A stretch of 19,682 nucleotides of DNA, taken from positions 1 to 19,682 of the forward strand of contig NZBV01000032.1 in the NCBI GenBank assembly GCA_002686355.1, given 5' to 3'. The position numbers and the translations under genes were made by a program. Position 1 is the stretch's first letter; each line of letters starts with the position of its first letter. A model generated the notes under the pieces. The model was given only the letters and a program-made list of their open reading frames with translations. It had not been told where the DNA came from and did not search any database. Positions 1-6,648 of the stretch are shown piece by piece. The stretch is from Candidatus Pacearchaeota archaeon (GTDB lineage Archaea > Nanobdellota > Nanobdellia > Pacearchaeales > GW2011-AR1).

Positions 1-1
1 T

Positions 2-697
2 AATTGCGGGGATAATTGTGATAATTATGCTGGATGGATTGCTAAAGCATCAAATAAAGAAGATATCCTAGATTCCAAGCTTTTGCTTGCAATTATGATG
101 CAGGAAAGTAATTGTGGTGCAGATGAGCACTCTGGAAGTTCTATAGGTTTAATGCAGATAAATTTAATCCATTGTGGGAAGTATGGTTTGACTAAAAATA
201 AAGGAGAATGTGAGAATGAATTATTAAGTGATCCGGAATTGAATATTGGTCTTGGAGCAAAAATATTAAAAATAAATTATAATTCACATAGTGGAGGAAA
301 ACAATTTTCAAAAGCATGTACTGATGAATTCAAAAAAAAATATTATTCAGGATGGAAAGCCGCATTAAGAGGGTATAATGGGTGGGGATGTAATCCAGAC
401 TATCCTAAACAAGATAATTATGTTGAGTATGTAACGAATCTGCACGAAAGATTAAAAGAAATTAGTGGTGAAGAAGCCACAGTTGATCCAGATAAGATTA
501 TTGTCTCTGGAAATGATTTTAAGGTTGAATGTTTGTTGACACAGGATAATGAGAGAGGAAAAAAAGCAGAAGCAAAGAATTGGCTAAAGTGTATTAGTAG
601 GTCAGAGAGTATTTTGTATTATGATGATGGCAGGCTTAAAGAAGGAACAATTAAGATTTCAACAGGCTCAAATAACAAGGGAAGGAGGGTTTCATGA
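2..697 (+). CDS. Secreted lysozyme-like (SLT/GH23-type) transglycosylase, 5' end outside window
   Basis: The frame is open to the window start, so the true start and any signal peptide lie upstream; 231 residues are visible. The sequence shows a soluble lytic transglycosylase fold. Motif ES in MMQESNC has its catalytic Glu codon at 104-106, GLMQIN follows, and then the AALRGYNGWG segment with the family's YN signature. About nine cysteines in the visible part suggest an extracytoplasmic, disulfide-bonded protein. The family cleaves the glycan strands of murein. Most archaea lack murein, so the substrate is unknown; a partner cell's wall or the cell's own envelope sugars are possible. The last ~90 residues after the domain are not recognised. 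The stop overlaps a short ORF by ATGA, followed by three pilin-like genes, which suggests a role in building or using a surface apparatus. Family call is firm; role is inferred. Confidence 0.85.
   Translation, partial: NCGDNCDNYAGWIAKASNKEDILDSKLLLAIMMQESNCGADEHSGSSIGLMQINLIHCGKYGLTKNKGECENELLSDPELNIGLGAKILKINYNSHSGGKQFSKACTDEFKKKYYSGWKAALRGYNGWGCNPDYPKQDNYVEYVTNLHERLKEISGEEATVDPDKIIVSGNDFKVECLLTQDNERGKKAEAKNWLKCISRSESILYYDDGRLKEGTIKISTGSNNKGRRVS
684..689 (+). promoter_or_regulatory. Strong Shine-Dalgarno (GGAGGG)
   Basis: GGAGGG lies 4 nt before the ATG at 694, inside the end of the transglycosylase gene. It is one of the few strong ribosome binding sites in a window where most first genes appear leaderless, and it favours real initiation at 694. 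Confidence 0.6.
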
Positions 698-765
698 TAG
701 TAAAAATCAAAAATTTTTGGTCGCTCGTCCAGATGCGGTCAAACAAGAGGATTTTAAATGATTAA
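694..765 (+). CDS. Putative 23-residue coupling or leader ORF
   Basis: The reading starts MIVKIKNFWSLVQ and ends at TAA 763-765. Its ATG overlaps the TGA of the transglycosylase (ATGA), it has a strong Shine-Dalgarno, and its stop lies just inside the start of the next gene (ATG at 758). This arrangement suits translational coupling of the two flanking genes. The peptide resembles no family I recognise and may matter only as a coupling device. It could also be the remnant of a longer lost N-terminus of the next gene, although that gene's frame has stops at 695, 698, 701 and 755. Confidence 0.35.
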   Translation: MIVKIKNFWSLVQMRSNKRILND

Positions 766-1294
766 GAGAGCACAGATAGCAACAACAATGACATGGTTTA
801 TTGCATCTGTTATAATACTTTTTATTATGTTTGCGTTTGTCGCAATAACTGCTAGTTTGGCTCTTCAGAGATTAAAGGAGAAAGGAAAGGTCGAGATTCG
901 TGAAGATAATTTAATAGAAAATTTGGAGATTCAGAGGTCTTTAATGACTTTTTTAAATTCCCCTGTTGGTGAAGGGACAATAATGGAATTAATTATTAAA
1001 TTGGAAAAAGAAGGTAATGATGAAAATAGCGCTTCTGATATTTTTAAGGAAAATGCTAATAGATTGTTTTCAACATATTTTCCTAAAAAAAGTTGGGAAA
1101 AAGGAGTCCACCCTTGGTGGGTTAAAGTTCAAAACATTAATGATAAAATTAAACGACCCACTTTAAATTGCGATTTTTGTGCAGGAGCATTTAACTGTGA
1201 TTCTCAAGGAGATATAACGTCTGTAATCAATATTGGAGATAAAAAAGTTGTGTTTTGTATATTCAAAACATATATTGAAAATGTTATTAAATAA
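758..1294 (+). CDS. Pilin-like secreted/membrane-anchored protein with class III signal sequence
   Basis: This 178-residue protein begins MIKRAQIATTMTW and continues into a ~22-residue hydrophobic helix. The short basic leader, KRA/Q junction and hydrophobic stretch match archaeal prepilin-type (class III) signals, which an A24 peptidase cleaves ahead of the helix. The rest is predicted to be outside the cell, mixed alpha/beta, with a cysteine cluster CDFCAGAFNC near residues 138-147. The ATG at 758 is fixed by in-frame stops just upstream. It sits in a tight run with the transglycosylase and two further pilin-like genes, overlapping the next by 14 nt. It is larger than a typical major pilin and could be a minor pilin or adhesin subunit. 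The family is unrecognised beyond the N-terminus. Confidence 0.7.
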   Translation: MIKRAQIATTMTWFIASVIILFIMFAFVAITASLALQRLKEKGKVEIREDNLIENLEIQRSLMTFLNSPVGEGTIMELIIKLEKEGNDENSASDIFKENANRLFSTYFPKKSWEKGVHPWWVKVQNINDKIKRPTLNCDFCAGAFNCDSQGDITSVINIGDKKVVFCIFKTYIENVIK

Positions 1295-1709
1295 ACGTGG
1301 AAACATTGCGATAACTATTCTTGTTTTTTTAGTCGCAACCCTGGTATTTTCTTCTGTTTTTATTTTTTTTACAACTTCTGGAAAAGCAAGTGCAAAGATT
1401 TATGATGCAAAATTTTTAGATAGTGTTTATGTGAAGCAGAATTTAGCTGAGTTTTATTTGAGACATGCAGGAGAAAATATGAAAAATTCTGGATATTCTA
1501 AAGAGAGTTTTAAGAAAAAGTTTGAAGAATATGATTTTGATGAAGATTATTTGAAAGAGTTGAAAAAAATTATTAGCGAAGATAAGTTTAATTTGAAAAA
1601 GGAGGATAAAATTTTAGAGATTGTGGTTAATGAGTGGAAAATAAAAGATTTGCATAAGAATATTGTTACATATATCCCAAAAATTTCTGTGAAATTTAGA
1701 AAAGTTTAA
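1281..1709 (+). CDS. Pilin-like protein with class III signal sequence
   Basis: This 142-residue protein begins MLLNKRGNIAITILVFLV. The KRG/N junction followed by a ~20-residue hydrophobic helix is a textbook archaeal prepilin signal. I chose ATG 1281 rather than the upstream in-frame codon at 1233 because it places the KRG motif at residues 5-7, where a prepilin peptidase needs it, and gives a 14-nt overlap typical of coupled genes. The remainder is hydrophilic and lysine/glutamate-rich, probably an exported helical domain, with no cysteines. It is the second of three consecutive pilin-like genes. The exact role (structural or minor pilin) cannot be told from sequence. Confidence 0.7.
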   Translation: MLLNKRGNIAITILVFLVATLVFSSVFIFFTTSGKASAKIYDAKFLDSVYVKQNLAEFYLRHAGENMKNSGYSKESFKKKFEEYDFDEDYLKELKKIISEDKFNLKKEDKILEIVVNEWKIKDLHKNIVTYIPKISVKFRKV

Positions 1710-1733
1710 AAAGAAAGTATCCTTAAGTAAGTT

Positions 1734-2216
1734 ATGAAAAAGGTGATGAAGGATAAGAGGGGGGCTGAAACGTCAACTATTCTTATTTGGATGATTGTTG
1801 CGATTGCAGGAGCAGTAATTGTTTTAATTTTTGTTTCAGGTAGTTTTGGAATATTTTCTAATATTATAAAAAAAGGAGATATAGATACAACTCTAATTTC
1901 TCAGAAATGTAATCTTTATACAAACATAGTTAATTCTGGTTATTGTACTGATAAAATTGAGATAGCAAAAGATAAATATGTTAATTGTGGTTATGCGGTT
2001 AAGAATTTTGGAATTGAGATTGAGGGAGACAAACCAAAGAATTGTAATAGTACAGAAGGTATAGAGAAGGGAGCTACAGCAATTTGTAATAAATTGAAAA
2101 TAGAAGAGACTGCAACAAATTATAAGAAAATTGAAGTTAATAATAAAACTTGTATAAAGAGGGATGAGGATAAGGCTGGATCCGATTCAGCTTCACAACA
2201 AACTGTAAAAGTATAA
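1734..2216 (+). CDS. Pilin-like protein with class III signal sequence, Cys-rich ectodomain
   Basis: This 160-residue protein begins MKKVMKDKRGAETSTILIW; KRG/A precedes a ~25-residue hydrophobic helix, again a prepilin peptidase signal. The exported part has six cysteines spread along it, consistent with disulfides, and a polar tail ending in SASQQTVKV. A start at the second Met (residue 5) is possible and would not change the mature protein. It follows the previous gene by 24 nt without a visible Shine-Dalgarno and closes the pilin-like run. Its N-terminus, including the words KDKRG and GDIDTT after the helix, resembles that of the polytopic protein at 5949-6608, so the two share an N-terminal module. 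Confidence 0.7.
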   Translation: MKKVMKDKRGAETSTILIWMIVAIAGAVIVLIFVSGSFGIFSNIIKKGDIDTTLISQKCNLYTNIVNSGYCTDKIEIAKDKYVNCGYAVKNFGIEIEGDKPKNCNSTEGIEKGATAICNKLKIEETATNYKKIEVNNKTCIKRDEDKAGSDSASQQTVKV

Positions 2217-2232
2217 TTTTCCTTAACAAAAA

Positions 2233-2240
2233 TTTAATAA
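2233..2240 (+). promoter_or_regulatory. TATA box of the small basic protein gene
   Basis: TTTAATAA is centred 26 nt before ATG 2263, the spacing of a leaderless archaeal transcript. It is the main evidence that the short gene is real. Confidence 0.45.
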
Positions 2241-2262
2241 ACAATTAATTCTAATTTTAATT

Positions 2263-2373
2263 ATGGCATCTGCATCTGAGAGAAGAAATAAAAAGAAAGA
2301 TAAGAAGAAGGAAAAGAAAAAACACCCTTATAAAACTGGTGGAAAGAGGAGAACTACTAAAATAAAATCATAA
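2263..2373 (+). CDS. Small (36 aa) very basic Lys/Arg-rich protein
   Basis: The protein begins MASASERRNKKKDKKK and ends with a KHPYKTGGKRRTTKIKS tail. More than half of it is Lys or Arg, with no hydrophobic core, so it is probably disordered and may bind nucleic acid. Support for a real gene: an ATG with an appropriately spaced TATA box, a clean stop, and position in a gap between a pilin-like gene and a convergent permease. Such composition can also arise by chance in purine-rich DNA. It belongs to no family I recognise, and the GG-KRR-T tail only loosely recalls ribosomal-protein extensions. The call is tentative. Confidence 0.45.
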   Translation: MASASERRNKKKDKKKEKKKHPYKTGGKRRTTKIKS

Positions 2374-2385
2374 GACTGAGTTATT

Positions 2386-3363
2386 TTAATTTTTAATTAT
2401 TCCTTGGATTAGTTTTAATGTATAAACTAAAACTAATGGGCCGATTATAAATCCAAATATCCCAAATACTGAAAGTCCTCCTAATATCCCGATAATCATT
2501 ATAAGTGGATTTACTTTTGTTTTATCACTAATTATTTTTGCTCTTAAAATTGTGTCTATGAAAGAGCTTAAGAATACTCCAAAAATTATCATGGGTATGG
2601 CTGTGGTGTAATCTTGCATGAACAAATAATAAATAGTCATTGGTATCCATACGATTGCTGGACCTAACCCTGGAATAAATGCCATGAAAAAAATCAATAT
2701 TGCAGACAGCATATAAAATTTTACTCCAATTAGATAAAATCCAACTAAAGCCAAAATAAACTCTATAATTGCAATAATTAGCACGCCATACAATATATTA
2801 TTTGTCACTTGCATTAGTTCTTTGCTAGTGGCTTTTTTATCCTTGAAGGGAAGATATTGTTTTAATTCCGATGAAATCATATCCCATTTTTTTAAAATAA
2901 AAAACATTCCAATCAAACTTATCAAAATAGAGAGTATCATTGAAGGGGCATACATAATCATTGAAGTAAATAATCCAATCAAAAAAGAGATTCCTTGATT
3001 AGTTATCTGGGTTAAATCTAAATTCATGCTTTTGATTATTTTAAACTCAGAAATTGTTGTTAAAATGTTTTTGATGTTTCCCTCATTTACAAAACTCCCT
3101 CCCTGACTGATTATCTCCTTAATCATCAGGCCTGCCGGAACCAATATTATCAAGGCGATTAAAAAAACACAAATAAATGCCTTAAGATTATCACTAAATT
3201 TTTTGTTTAGTTTGTTGTAAATTGGTCTTGTTAAATAAGCAAGTATAAATGCAGAGATTAATGCGATGATAAATGGCTTGATTATGAAATATGACAAAAT
3301 AATTAAGATTACTATCACCGCCCAAAATAAATATTTTTTCAATTCTTTCTCACCTATTTTCAT
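2386..3363 (-). CDS. AI-2E family (PF01594) permease-like membrane protein
   Basis: This 325-residue polytopic protein starts MKIGEKELKKYLFW. It has the AI-2E/DUF20 arrangement: a hydrophobic N-terminal pair of helices, the YLTRPIYNKLNKKF segment, a mid-protein amphipathic stretch, and a C-terminal membrane block with FIPGLGPAIVWIP and the closing GGLSVFGIFGFIIGPL motif. Family members are described as autoinducer-2 exporters or, in other cases, Na+/H+ antiporters; the substrate here is unknown. A longer in-frame start at 3447 exists, but ATG 3363 is preferred because it lies 25 nt from the shared TATA box and removes an unnatural overlap with the divergent peptidase gene. It converges on the small basic gene, 12 nt apart. 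Confidence 0.85.
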   Translation of the reverse strand: MKIGEKELKKYLFWAVIVILIILSYFIIKPFIIALISAFILAYLTRPIYNKLNKKFSDNLKAFICVFLIALIILVPAGLMIKEIISQGGSFVNEGNIKNILTTISEFKIIKSMNLDLTQITNQGISFLIGLFTSMIMYAPSMILSILISLIGMFFILKKWDMISSELKQYLPFKDKKATSKELMQVTNNILYGVLIIAIIEFILALVGFYLIGVKFYMLSAILIFFMAFIPGLGPAIVWIPMTIYYLFMQDYTTAIPMIIFGVFLSSFIDTILRAKIISDKTKVNPLIMIIGILGGLSVFGIFGFIIGPLVLVYTLKLIQGIIKN

Positions 3364-3384
3364 ACTTAATTTAATGAGGCAAGC

Positions 3385-3392
3385 TTTATAAA
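3385..3392. promoter_or_regulatory. Shared palindromic TATA box for a divergent gene pair
   Basis: TTTATAAA is its own reverse complement. Its centre (3388.5) is 25.5 nt from the first base of the plus-strand ATG at 3414 and 25.5 nt from the minus-strand ATG at 3363. A single TBP site could therefore serve leaderless transcripts both ways; direction would depend on the flanking BRE bases. Confidence 0.65.
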
Positions 3393-3413
3393 AATTACTT
3401 TCATTGTGTAAAA

Positions 3414-4262
3414 ATGTTAGAGATGATTTTTTTGATTGTACTTGCATTAAGTTGGATTATTGTTGCAAGTATCCAGGATTTGAAAAAAAGAGAGGTTGCG
3501 AACTGGTTGAATTTTTCGTTGATAATTTTTGCCTTGGGTTTTAGGTTTTTTTATAGCTTGTTTTCTGAGGTGGGGTTTGGGTTTTTTTATCAAGGTTTAA
3601 TTGGGCTTGGGATATTTTTTGTATTGGGAAATGCGTTTTATTATGGACGAATGTTTGCAGGAGGCGATGCGAAACTTTTTATTGCTCTTGGAGCTGTTTT
3701 GCCTTTTAGTGAAAGTTTTTTAGTTAATGTGAAGATTTTTACATTATTTATTTTTTTGTTTTTGTTTATTGGGGGATTTTATGGGTTGGTATGGAGTGTT
3801 GTTTTAAGTTTGAAGAATCTTGAGAATTTTAAAAAAGAGTTTTCTAAGAATTTTAAAAAAAACAGAAAGTTTATTTATTTTGTTTTAATTTTCGGTTTAA
3901 TTATTATGCTGGCTGGTTTTTATGAAAATTTGTTTTTTTATGTTGGCGCTTTGATTTTTGGTTTATCGTATTTTTATGTTTATGCAAAAACTGTTGATGA
4001 ATGCTGTATGACAAAAAAAATCAAGGTCAAGAATTTGAGAGAAGGAGACTGGCTTTACAAGGATGTTAAGGTTGGGAAAAAGACAATTAAGGCAAGTTGG
4101 GACGGCTTGACCAAAGATGACATTATTTTTCTCAGAAAAAACAAGAAAAAAGTTTTAGTCAGGCACGGAATACCATTTGTTCCTGTTTTTTTAATTAGTT
4201 TTTTGATTTTGGTTTATTTGGTTTATCAAGGGCATCTGGGTTTTTTGTGGTTTTATTTTTAA
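3414..4262 (+). CDS. Archaeal prepilin/preflagellin peptidase, A24 family
   Basis: This 282-residue integral membrane aspartic protease cleaves class III signals of pilins and archaellins at the inner face of the membrane. The two catalytic aspartates are visible: D22 in SIQDLKKREVANW after the first helix, and D85 in the GxGD-type motif AGGDAKLF. About six membrane helices follow the family pattern. Residues ~200-255 form a soluble segment (LREGDWLYKDV, then VRHGIPFVP) before a last helix, an extension seen in archaeal members and longer than minimal FlaK/PibD. Its likely substrates are the KRG/A proteins at 758, 1281, 1734 and 5949 in this window. It is divergent from the AI-2E gene and driven by the shared TATA box. 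Confidence 0.9.
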   Translation: MLEMIFLIVLALSWIIVASIQDLKKREVANWLNFSLIIFALGFRFFYSLFSEVGFGFFYQGLIGLGIFFVLGNAFYYGRMFAGGDAKLFIALGAVLPFSESFLVNVKIFTLFIFLFLFIGGFYGLVWSVVLSLKNLENFKKEFSKNFKKNRKFIYFVLIFGLIIMLAGFYENLFFYVGALIFGLSYFYVYAKTVDECCMTKKIKVKNLREGDWLYKDVKVGKKTIKASWDGLTKDDIIFLRKNKKKVLVRHGIPFVPVFLISFLILVYLVYQGHLGFLWFYF

Positions 4263-4351
4263 GAACATAGATTACTTGTAAAATTAAATTATAAACATTT
4301 TTAATAGATTTAATGTGAACGAACTATGTGAGTTTTAATCTGGGTTTAAGG

Positions 4352-4981
4352 TCAAGGTATTCTATTTGGCAGTCTTATTTTTTCTTTTTTTGTCTCTAGT
4401 TTTTTTGCTGTTTTTGGTTTTGATTTTTTTTCAAGTTGCCTTTGAAGTTTTTCAAGATTTTTTGGGTTTGCCCTGTGTCTTTGCGAGTCAAGAGTTTCAT
4501 CTTTATAGATTGGGAGAATATTTATTATCACGTGTCCCATAAAATTTGATGAAGATATTAGAACATCTTTTGGTTTGAATTTTGTTTTGATTTTTTTTGC
4601 TATTTTTTTAGATAATGTAAAAGCCGTTTGCGGGATTTTTTCTGATTCTGAAATATGTTGCTTTGGGATTATTAAGGAGTGGGCTTTTGATATAGGATTT
4701 ATTTCCAAAATTGCAATTGAATCTTTGTTCTCGTCAATTTTGTAAGACTGAGCTTGTCCTGAAACAATAGAACAGAAAATACATTGAGGAGAGGCCTGAG
4801 GAATCTGGGAAGAAGAATCAGTTTTTATTAAATCATTTTGCATCAAAAATTGTCCAAGTTGTTCAGCATTCATGCCTTGCACTTGTTGAATCAAAGATTG
4901 TCTTTTATCACCAGAAAAAGTTGCTTCTATTTGTTTGATGAGTTGCTGTTTAATTTGAGTAATTTGTTCTGGAGGTAGCAT
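4352..4981 (-). CDS. HIT-domain protein lacking the histidine triad
   Basis: The 209-residue protein has an N-terminal helical extension (1-60), a HIT domain (about 65-160) and a very basic C-terminal tail. HIT landmarks are clear: CIFCSIVSG (C67, C70), INPISKAHSLIIPKQHI (H101, H109) and MGHVIINILPIY. Normally the last reads H-x-H-x-H-x-x; here only H150 remains, with Ile152 and Asn154 replacing the second and third histidines. The third is the usual nucleophile, so ordinary nucleotide hydrolase or transferase activity is unlikely. It may bind a nucleotide, or use its tails to bind RNA or protein. It starts at ATG 4981, 24 nt from its own TATA box, and diverges from the membrane-protein cluster. 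Confidence 0.8.
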   Translation of the reverse strand: MLPPEQITQIKQQLIKQIEATFSGDKRQSLIQQVQGMNAEQLGQFLMQNDLIKTDSSSQIPQASPQCIFCSIVSGQAQSYKIDENKDSIAILEINPISKAHSLIIPKQHISESEKIPQTAFTLSKKIAKKIKTKFKPKDVLISSSNFMGHVIINILPIYKDETLDSQRHRANPKNLEKLQRQLEKKSKPKTAKKLETKKEKIRLPNRIP

Positions 4982-5001
4982 AGGGAAAATAAGTTAGAGG
5001 G

Positions 5002-5009
5002 TTATAAAA
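5002..5009 (-). promoter_or_regulatory. TATA box of the HIT-like gene
   Basis: On the minus strand this reads TTTTATAA, centred 24.5 nt upstream of ATG 4981, fitting a leaderless transcript. It lies only a few bases from the TATA box of the divergent gene. Confidence 0.6.
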
Positions 5010-5012
5010 AAC

Positions 5013-5020
5013 TTTATATA
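5013..5020 (+). promoter_or_regulatory. TATA box of the 5042 gene
   Basis: TTTATATA within an alternating TA run, centred 25.5 nt before ATG 5042. Together with 5002-5009 it forms back-to-back divergent promoters. Confidence 0.6.
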
Positions 5021-5041
5021 TATAATCTGCCTTGGATAAAA

Positions 5042-5299
5042 ATGAAAAAGGTGATAGGGTATGTTTTTATTCTGACTGGTTTAATTAGCTTGGTTTCAGG
5101 TCTTGAAAAGTTTAGTGATTTTTTTGCGAAGTTTGTTCCTTTTGTTAAGGATATTTCCCAGGCATATCTGTCTGCTGTGGGTGTTATCCTCATCCTTGTT
5201 GGGTTGTATTTGTCAAAAAGAAAAATGAAAAAAGGCAAAAAAGATAGCTTGCTTCCAATTTTTGAAGGAGAGAAAGTTGTGGGGTATAAAAAGTATTAA
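5042..5299 (+). CDS. Small two-helix membrane protein (85 aa)
   Basis: It begins MKKVIGYVFILTGLISLV. Two hydrophobic helices (about 4-20 and 42-58) flank a short amphipathic loop, followed by a lysine-rich cytoplasmic patch and the tail LPIFEGEKVVGYKKY. I do not recognise the family; the tail looks like a conserved interaction motif rather than random sequence. A TATA box 25 nt upstream sets the start. The next gene begins one nucleotide after this stop, so the two are surely co-transcribed, and this protein probably works with the membrane module proteins downstream. It could be a small subunit or assembly factor of that apparatus. Confidence 0.7.
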   Translation: MKKVIGYVFILTGLISLVSGLEKFSDFFAKFVPFVKDISQAYLSAVGVILILVGLYLSKRKMKKGKKDSLLPIFEGEKVVGYKKY

Positions 5300-5300
5300 A

Positions 5301-5915
5301 ATGAAAAATAAGTTTTTGATTTTTGCTGGGCTGTTGATTATTTTGTCTAGTTTTGTTTCTGCGCAATATTCTGATTTTTATAATCTCTCTCCGTCTGAAC
5401 TTTTAGAAAATGAGTGGGTGGTTTTTGCAGGAGTTTTTTTAATAGTGTTTGCAATGGTTTTTATGGCGCTTTCTAAACAATTTAGTAGTAAGAAGAAAAA
5501 TAGTATGTATCCTTGGATGACTGACACAGATAGGAATAAAGCAGTACCAGGGATTATTGCATTAGTGATTGCTCTTTTTAGTGCAGCTGCTTTTGTAAGG
5601 AATAATTTAATTGAAAGGATTTTTGGAGAAGCAATTACTATTTGGATTCTTGTTTTGGTTTTGATTGTTCTTTTTATGTTATCTGTCCCTTTTTACAAAG
5701 CATTGAAGCAGAATGTTGGAGGAGGTATAGCAATTTCTATAATAGTGGTTGGATTGTGGGCAATTATAAAATTTGGTTTTGATCCTTTTCAATATAATTT
5801 GCCGTCGGGTTTTTATGACTTTTATGAAATTATTATTAATCCTGTTTTTTTGGTTGTGTTGGTTGTTGCTGGAGTAATTTTTTCTTTAATTAAGAGAAGT
5901 AGTCGTGGAAGATAG
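5301..5915 (+). CDS. Polytopic membrane protein with signal peptide (shared-module family, member 1)
   Basis: The 204-residue protein has a Sec-type signal (MKNKFLIFAGLLIILSS, likely cleaved after FVSA at residue 21), then about five membrane helices and a basic end SLIKRSSRGR. I chose ATG 5301, one base after the preceding stop, over the earlier in-frame codon at 5262 because it gives a clean signal peptide. Residues ~40-97 (FLIVFAMVFMALSKQF, then AVPGIIALVIALFSAAA) weakly match the helix-TFS-helix module of the proteins at 5949 and 6649, though the TFS word itself is not preserved. It resembles no transporter family I know. By position it is part of a membrane complex, perhaps of the pilus/secretion type. 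Confidence 0.7.
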   Translation: MKNKFLIFAGLLIILSSFVSAQYSDFYNLSPSELLENEWVVFAGVFLIVFAMVFMALSKQFSSKKKNSMYPWMTDTDRNKAVPGIIALVIALFSAAAFVRNNLIERIFGEAITIWILVLVLIVLFMLSVPFYKALKQNVGGGIAISIIVVGLWAIIKFGFDPFQYNLPSGFYDFYEIIINPVFLVVLVVAGVIFSLIKRSSRGR

Positions 5916-5920
5916 AAAAG

Positions 5921-5928
5921 TTTATAAA
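5921..5928 (+). promoter_or_regulatory. TATA box of the 5949 gene
   Basis: TTTATAAA, centred 24.5 nt before ATG 5949 and just after the preceding stop. It implies an extra internal promoter inside the membrane cluster. Confidence 0.6.
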
Positions 5929-5948
5929 ATGAAAAATTATATAATAAT

Positions 5949-6608
5949 ATGTTAAAAGATAAAAGAGGGCAAGGTATCCCTAAGGCAGTTTTATGGATAG
6001 GCGGAATTTTGATTGTTGGAGTAATAATTTTTTTTATTGTAAATAGTGGTTTTTTTGATGGGATTAGTAAGGGTATTGATACAACTTCTATGAAACCTAG
6101 TGAAACATCTATTGCTCAAGGGGATGGAGCAGGTAAAACTGTAAAATATTTTGATTATATTATTGGAGGAGTTCCAAATATGTTAATTAGTAATACCTCT
6201 GAGGTTTCTGCTTTAATTATTGTTATTGCTTTGTGGTTGTTGATATTCATTACTTTTGCAGATATTTTAGCTGTTTTTAGCACTTTTAGTAGAGAAGTAG
6301 CTTGGGTTGTTGGTTTTTTGATCTCAGTGATAGCAGCTAATATGAATTTTATAGTTACTGTATCTGTATTTGCAGTAGGAATTTTCGCATTTCTTGGAGC
6401 ACTCTCTGTTTTTGTTGGAATGTTTGCCGCATTCGCCGCATTCATAGCTGTTAATTGGGGAATTGGAAGATTTGGGCCTTGGGTGATTCATAGGAGAGCA
6501 ATGCAAGCAGCTGCAACTGAAGCAATTGAATCTGAAGCTGGTGGAAGGACACTTAGAGGGGTTCTAAGAGGTCTTCATGAGGCCGGAGAAGGATTAAGAG
6601 GAAGATAG
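5949..6608 (+). CDS. Prepilin-type N-terminus fused to a polytopic membrane module (member 2)
   Basis: The 219-residue protein begins MLKDKRGQGIPKAVLW. KRG/Q followed by a ~22-residue helix is a class III signal like those of the upstream pilin-like genes, and SGFF plus GIDTT after it echoes the protein at 1734. Residues ~85-170 then form about four helices containing VFSTFSREVAWVVGF (STFS at 111-114) and a long Ala/Phe-rich helix, and the end is an Ala/Arg-rich amphipathic tail. The central part aligns with the protein at 6649: LW..F...IL..(Y/F)STFS..VA..G. A pilin-like leader on a polytopic protein is unusual. It may be a membrane-embedded base subunit. Function is inferred from context only. 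Confidence 0.7.
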   Translation: MLKDKRGQGIPKAVLWIGGILIVGVIIFFIVNSGFFDGISKGIDTTSMKPSETSIAQGDGAGKTVKYFDYIIGGVPNMLISNTSEVSALIIVIALWLLIFITFADILAVFSTFSREVAWVVGFLISVIAANMNFIVTVSVFAVGIFAFLGALSVFVGMFAAFAAFIAVNWGIGRFGPWVIHRRAMQAAATEAIESEAGGRTLRGVLRGLHEAGEGLRGR

Positions 6609-6618
6609 TTTTAGTTAC

Positions 6619-6628
6619 TTTTAAATAA
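6619..6628 (+). promoter_or_regulatory. TATA box of the 6649 gene
   Basis: TTTTAAATAA, centred 25.5 nt before ATG 6649. It picks this ATG over the in-frame TTG at 6643. Confidence 0.55.
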
Positions 6629-6648
6629 TCTTTTTTTATTATTTGATT

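Noticed and set aside
1233..1280. Earlier start of the second pilin-like gene
   Set aside because: It would bury the KRG prepilin motif at residue 21-23 and lengthen the overlap with the preceding gene.
3364..3447. Longer start of the AI-2E permease at 3447
   Set aside because: It would overlap the divergent peptidase gene and swallow the shared TATA box; the added residues are polar and not family-like.
6155..6506. Minus-strand frames opposite the 5949 gene
   Set aside because: They are antisense to a gene with a clear leader, helices and promoter; compositions are low-complexity shadows.
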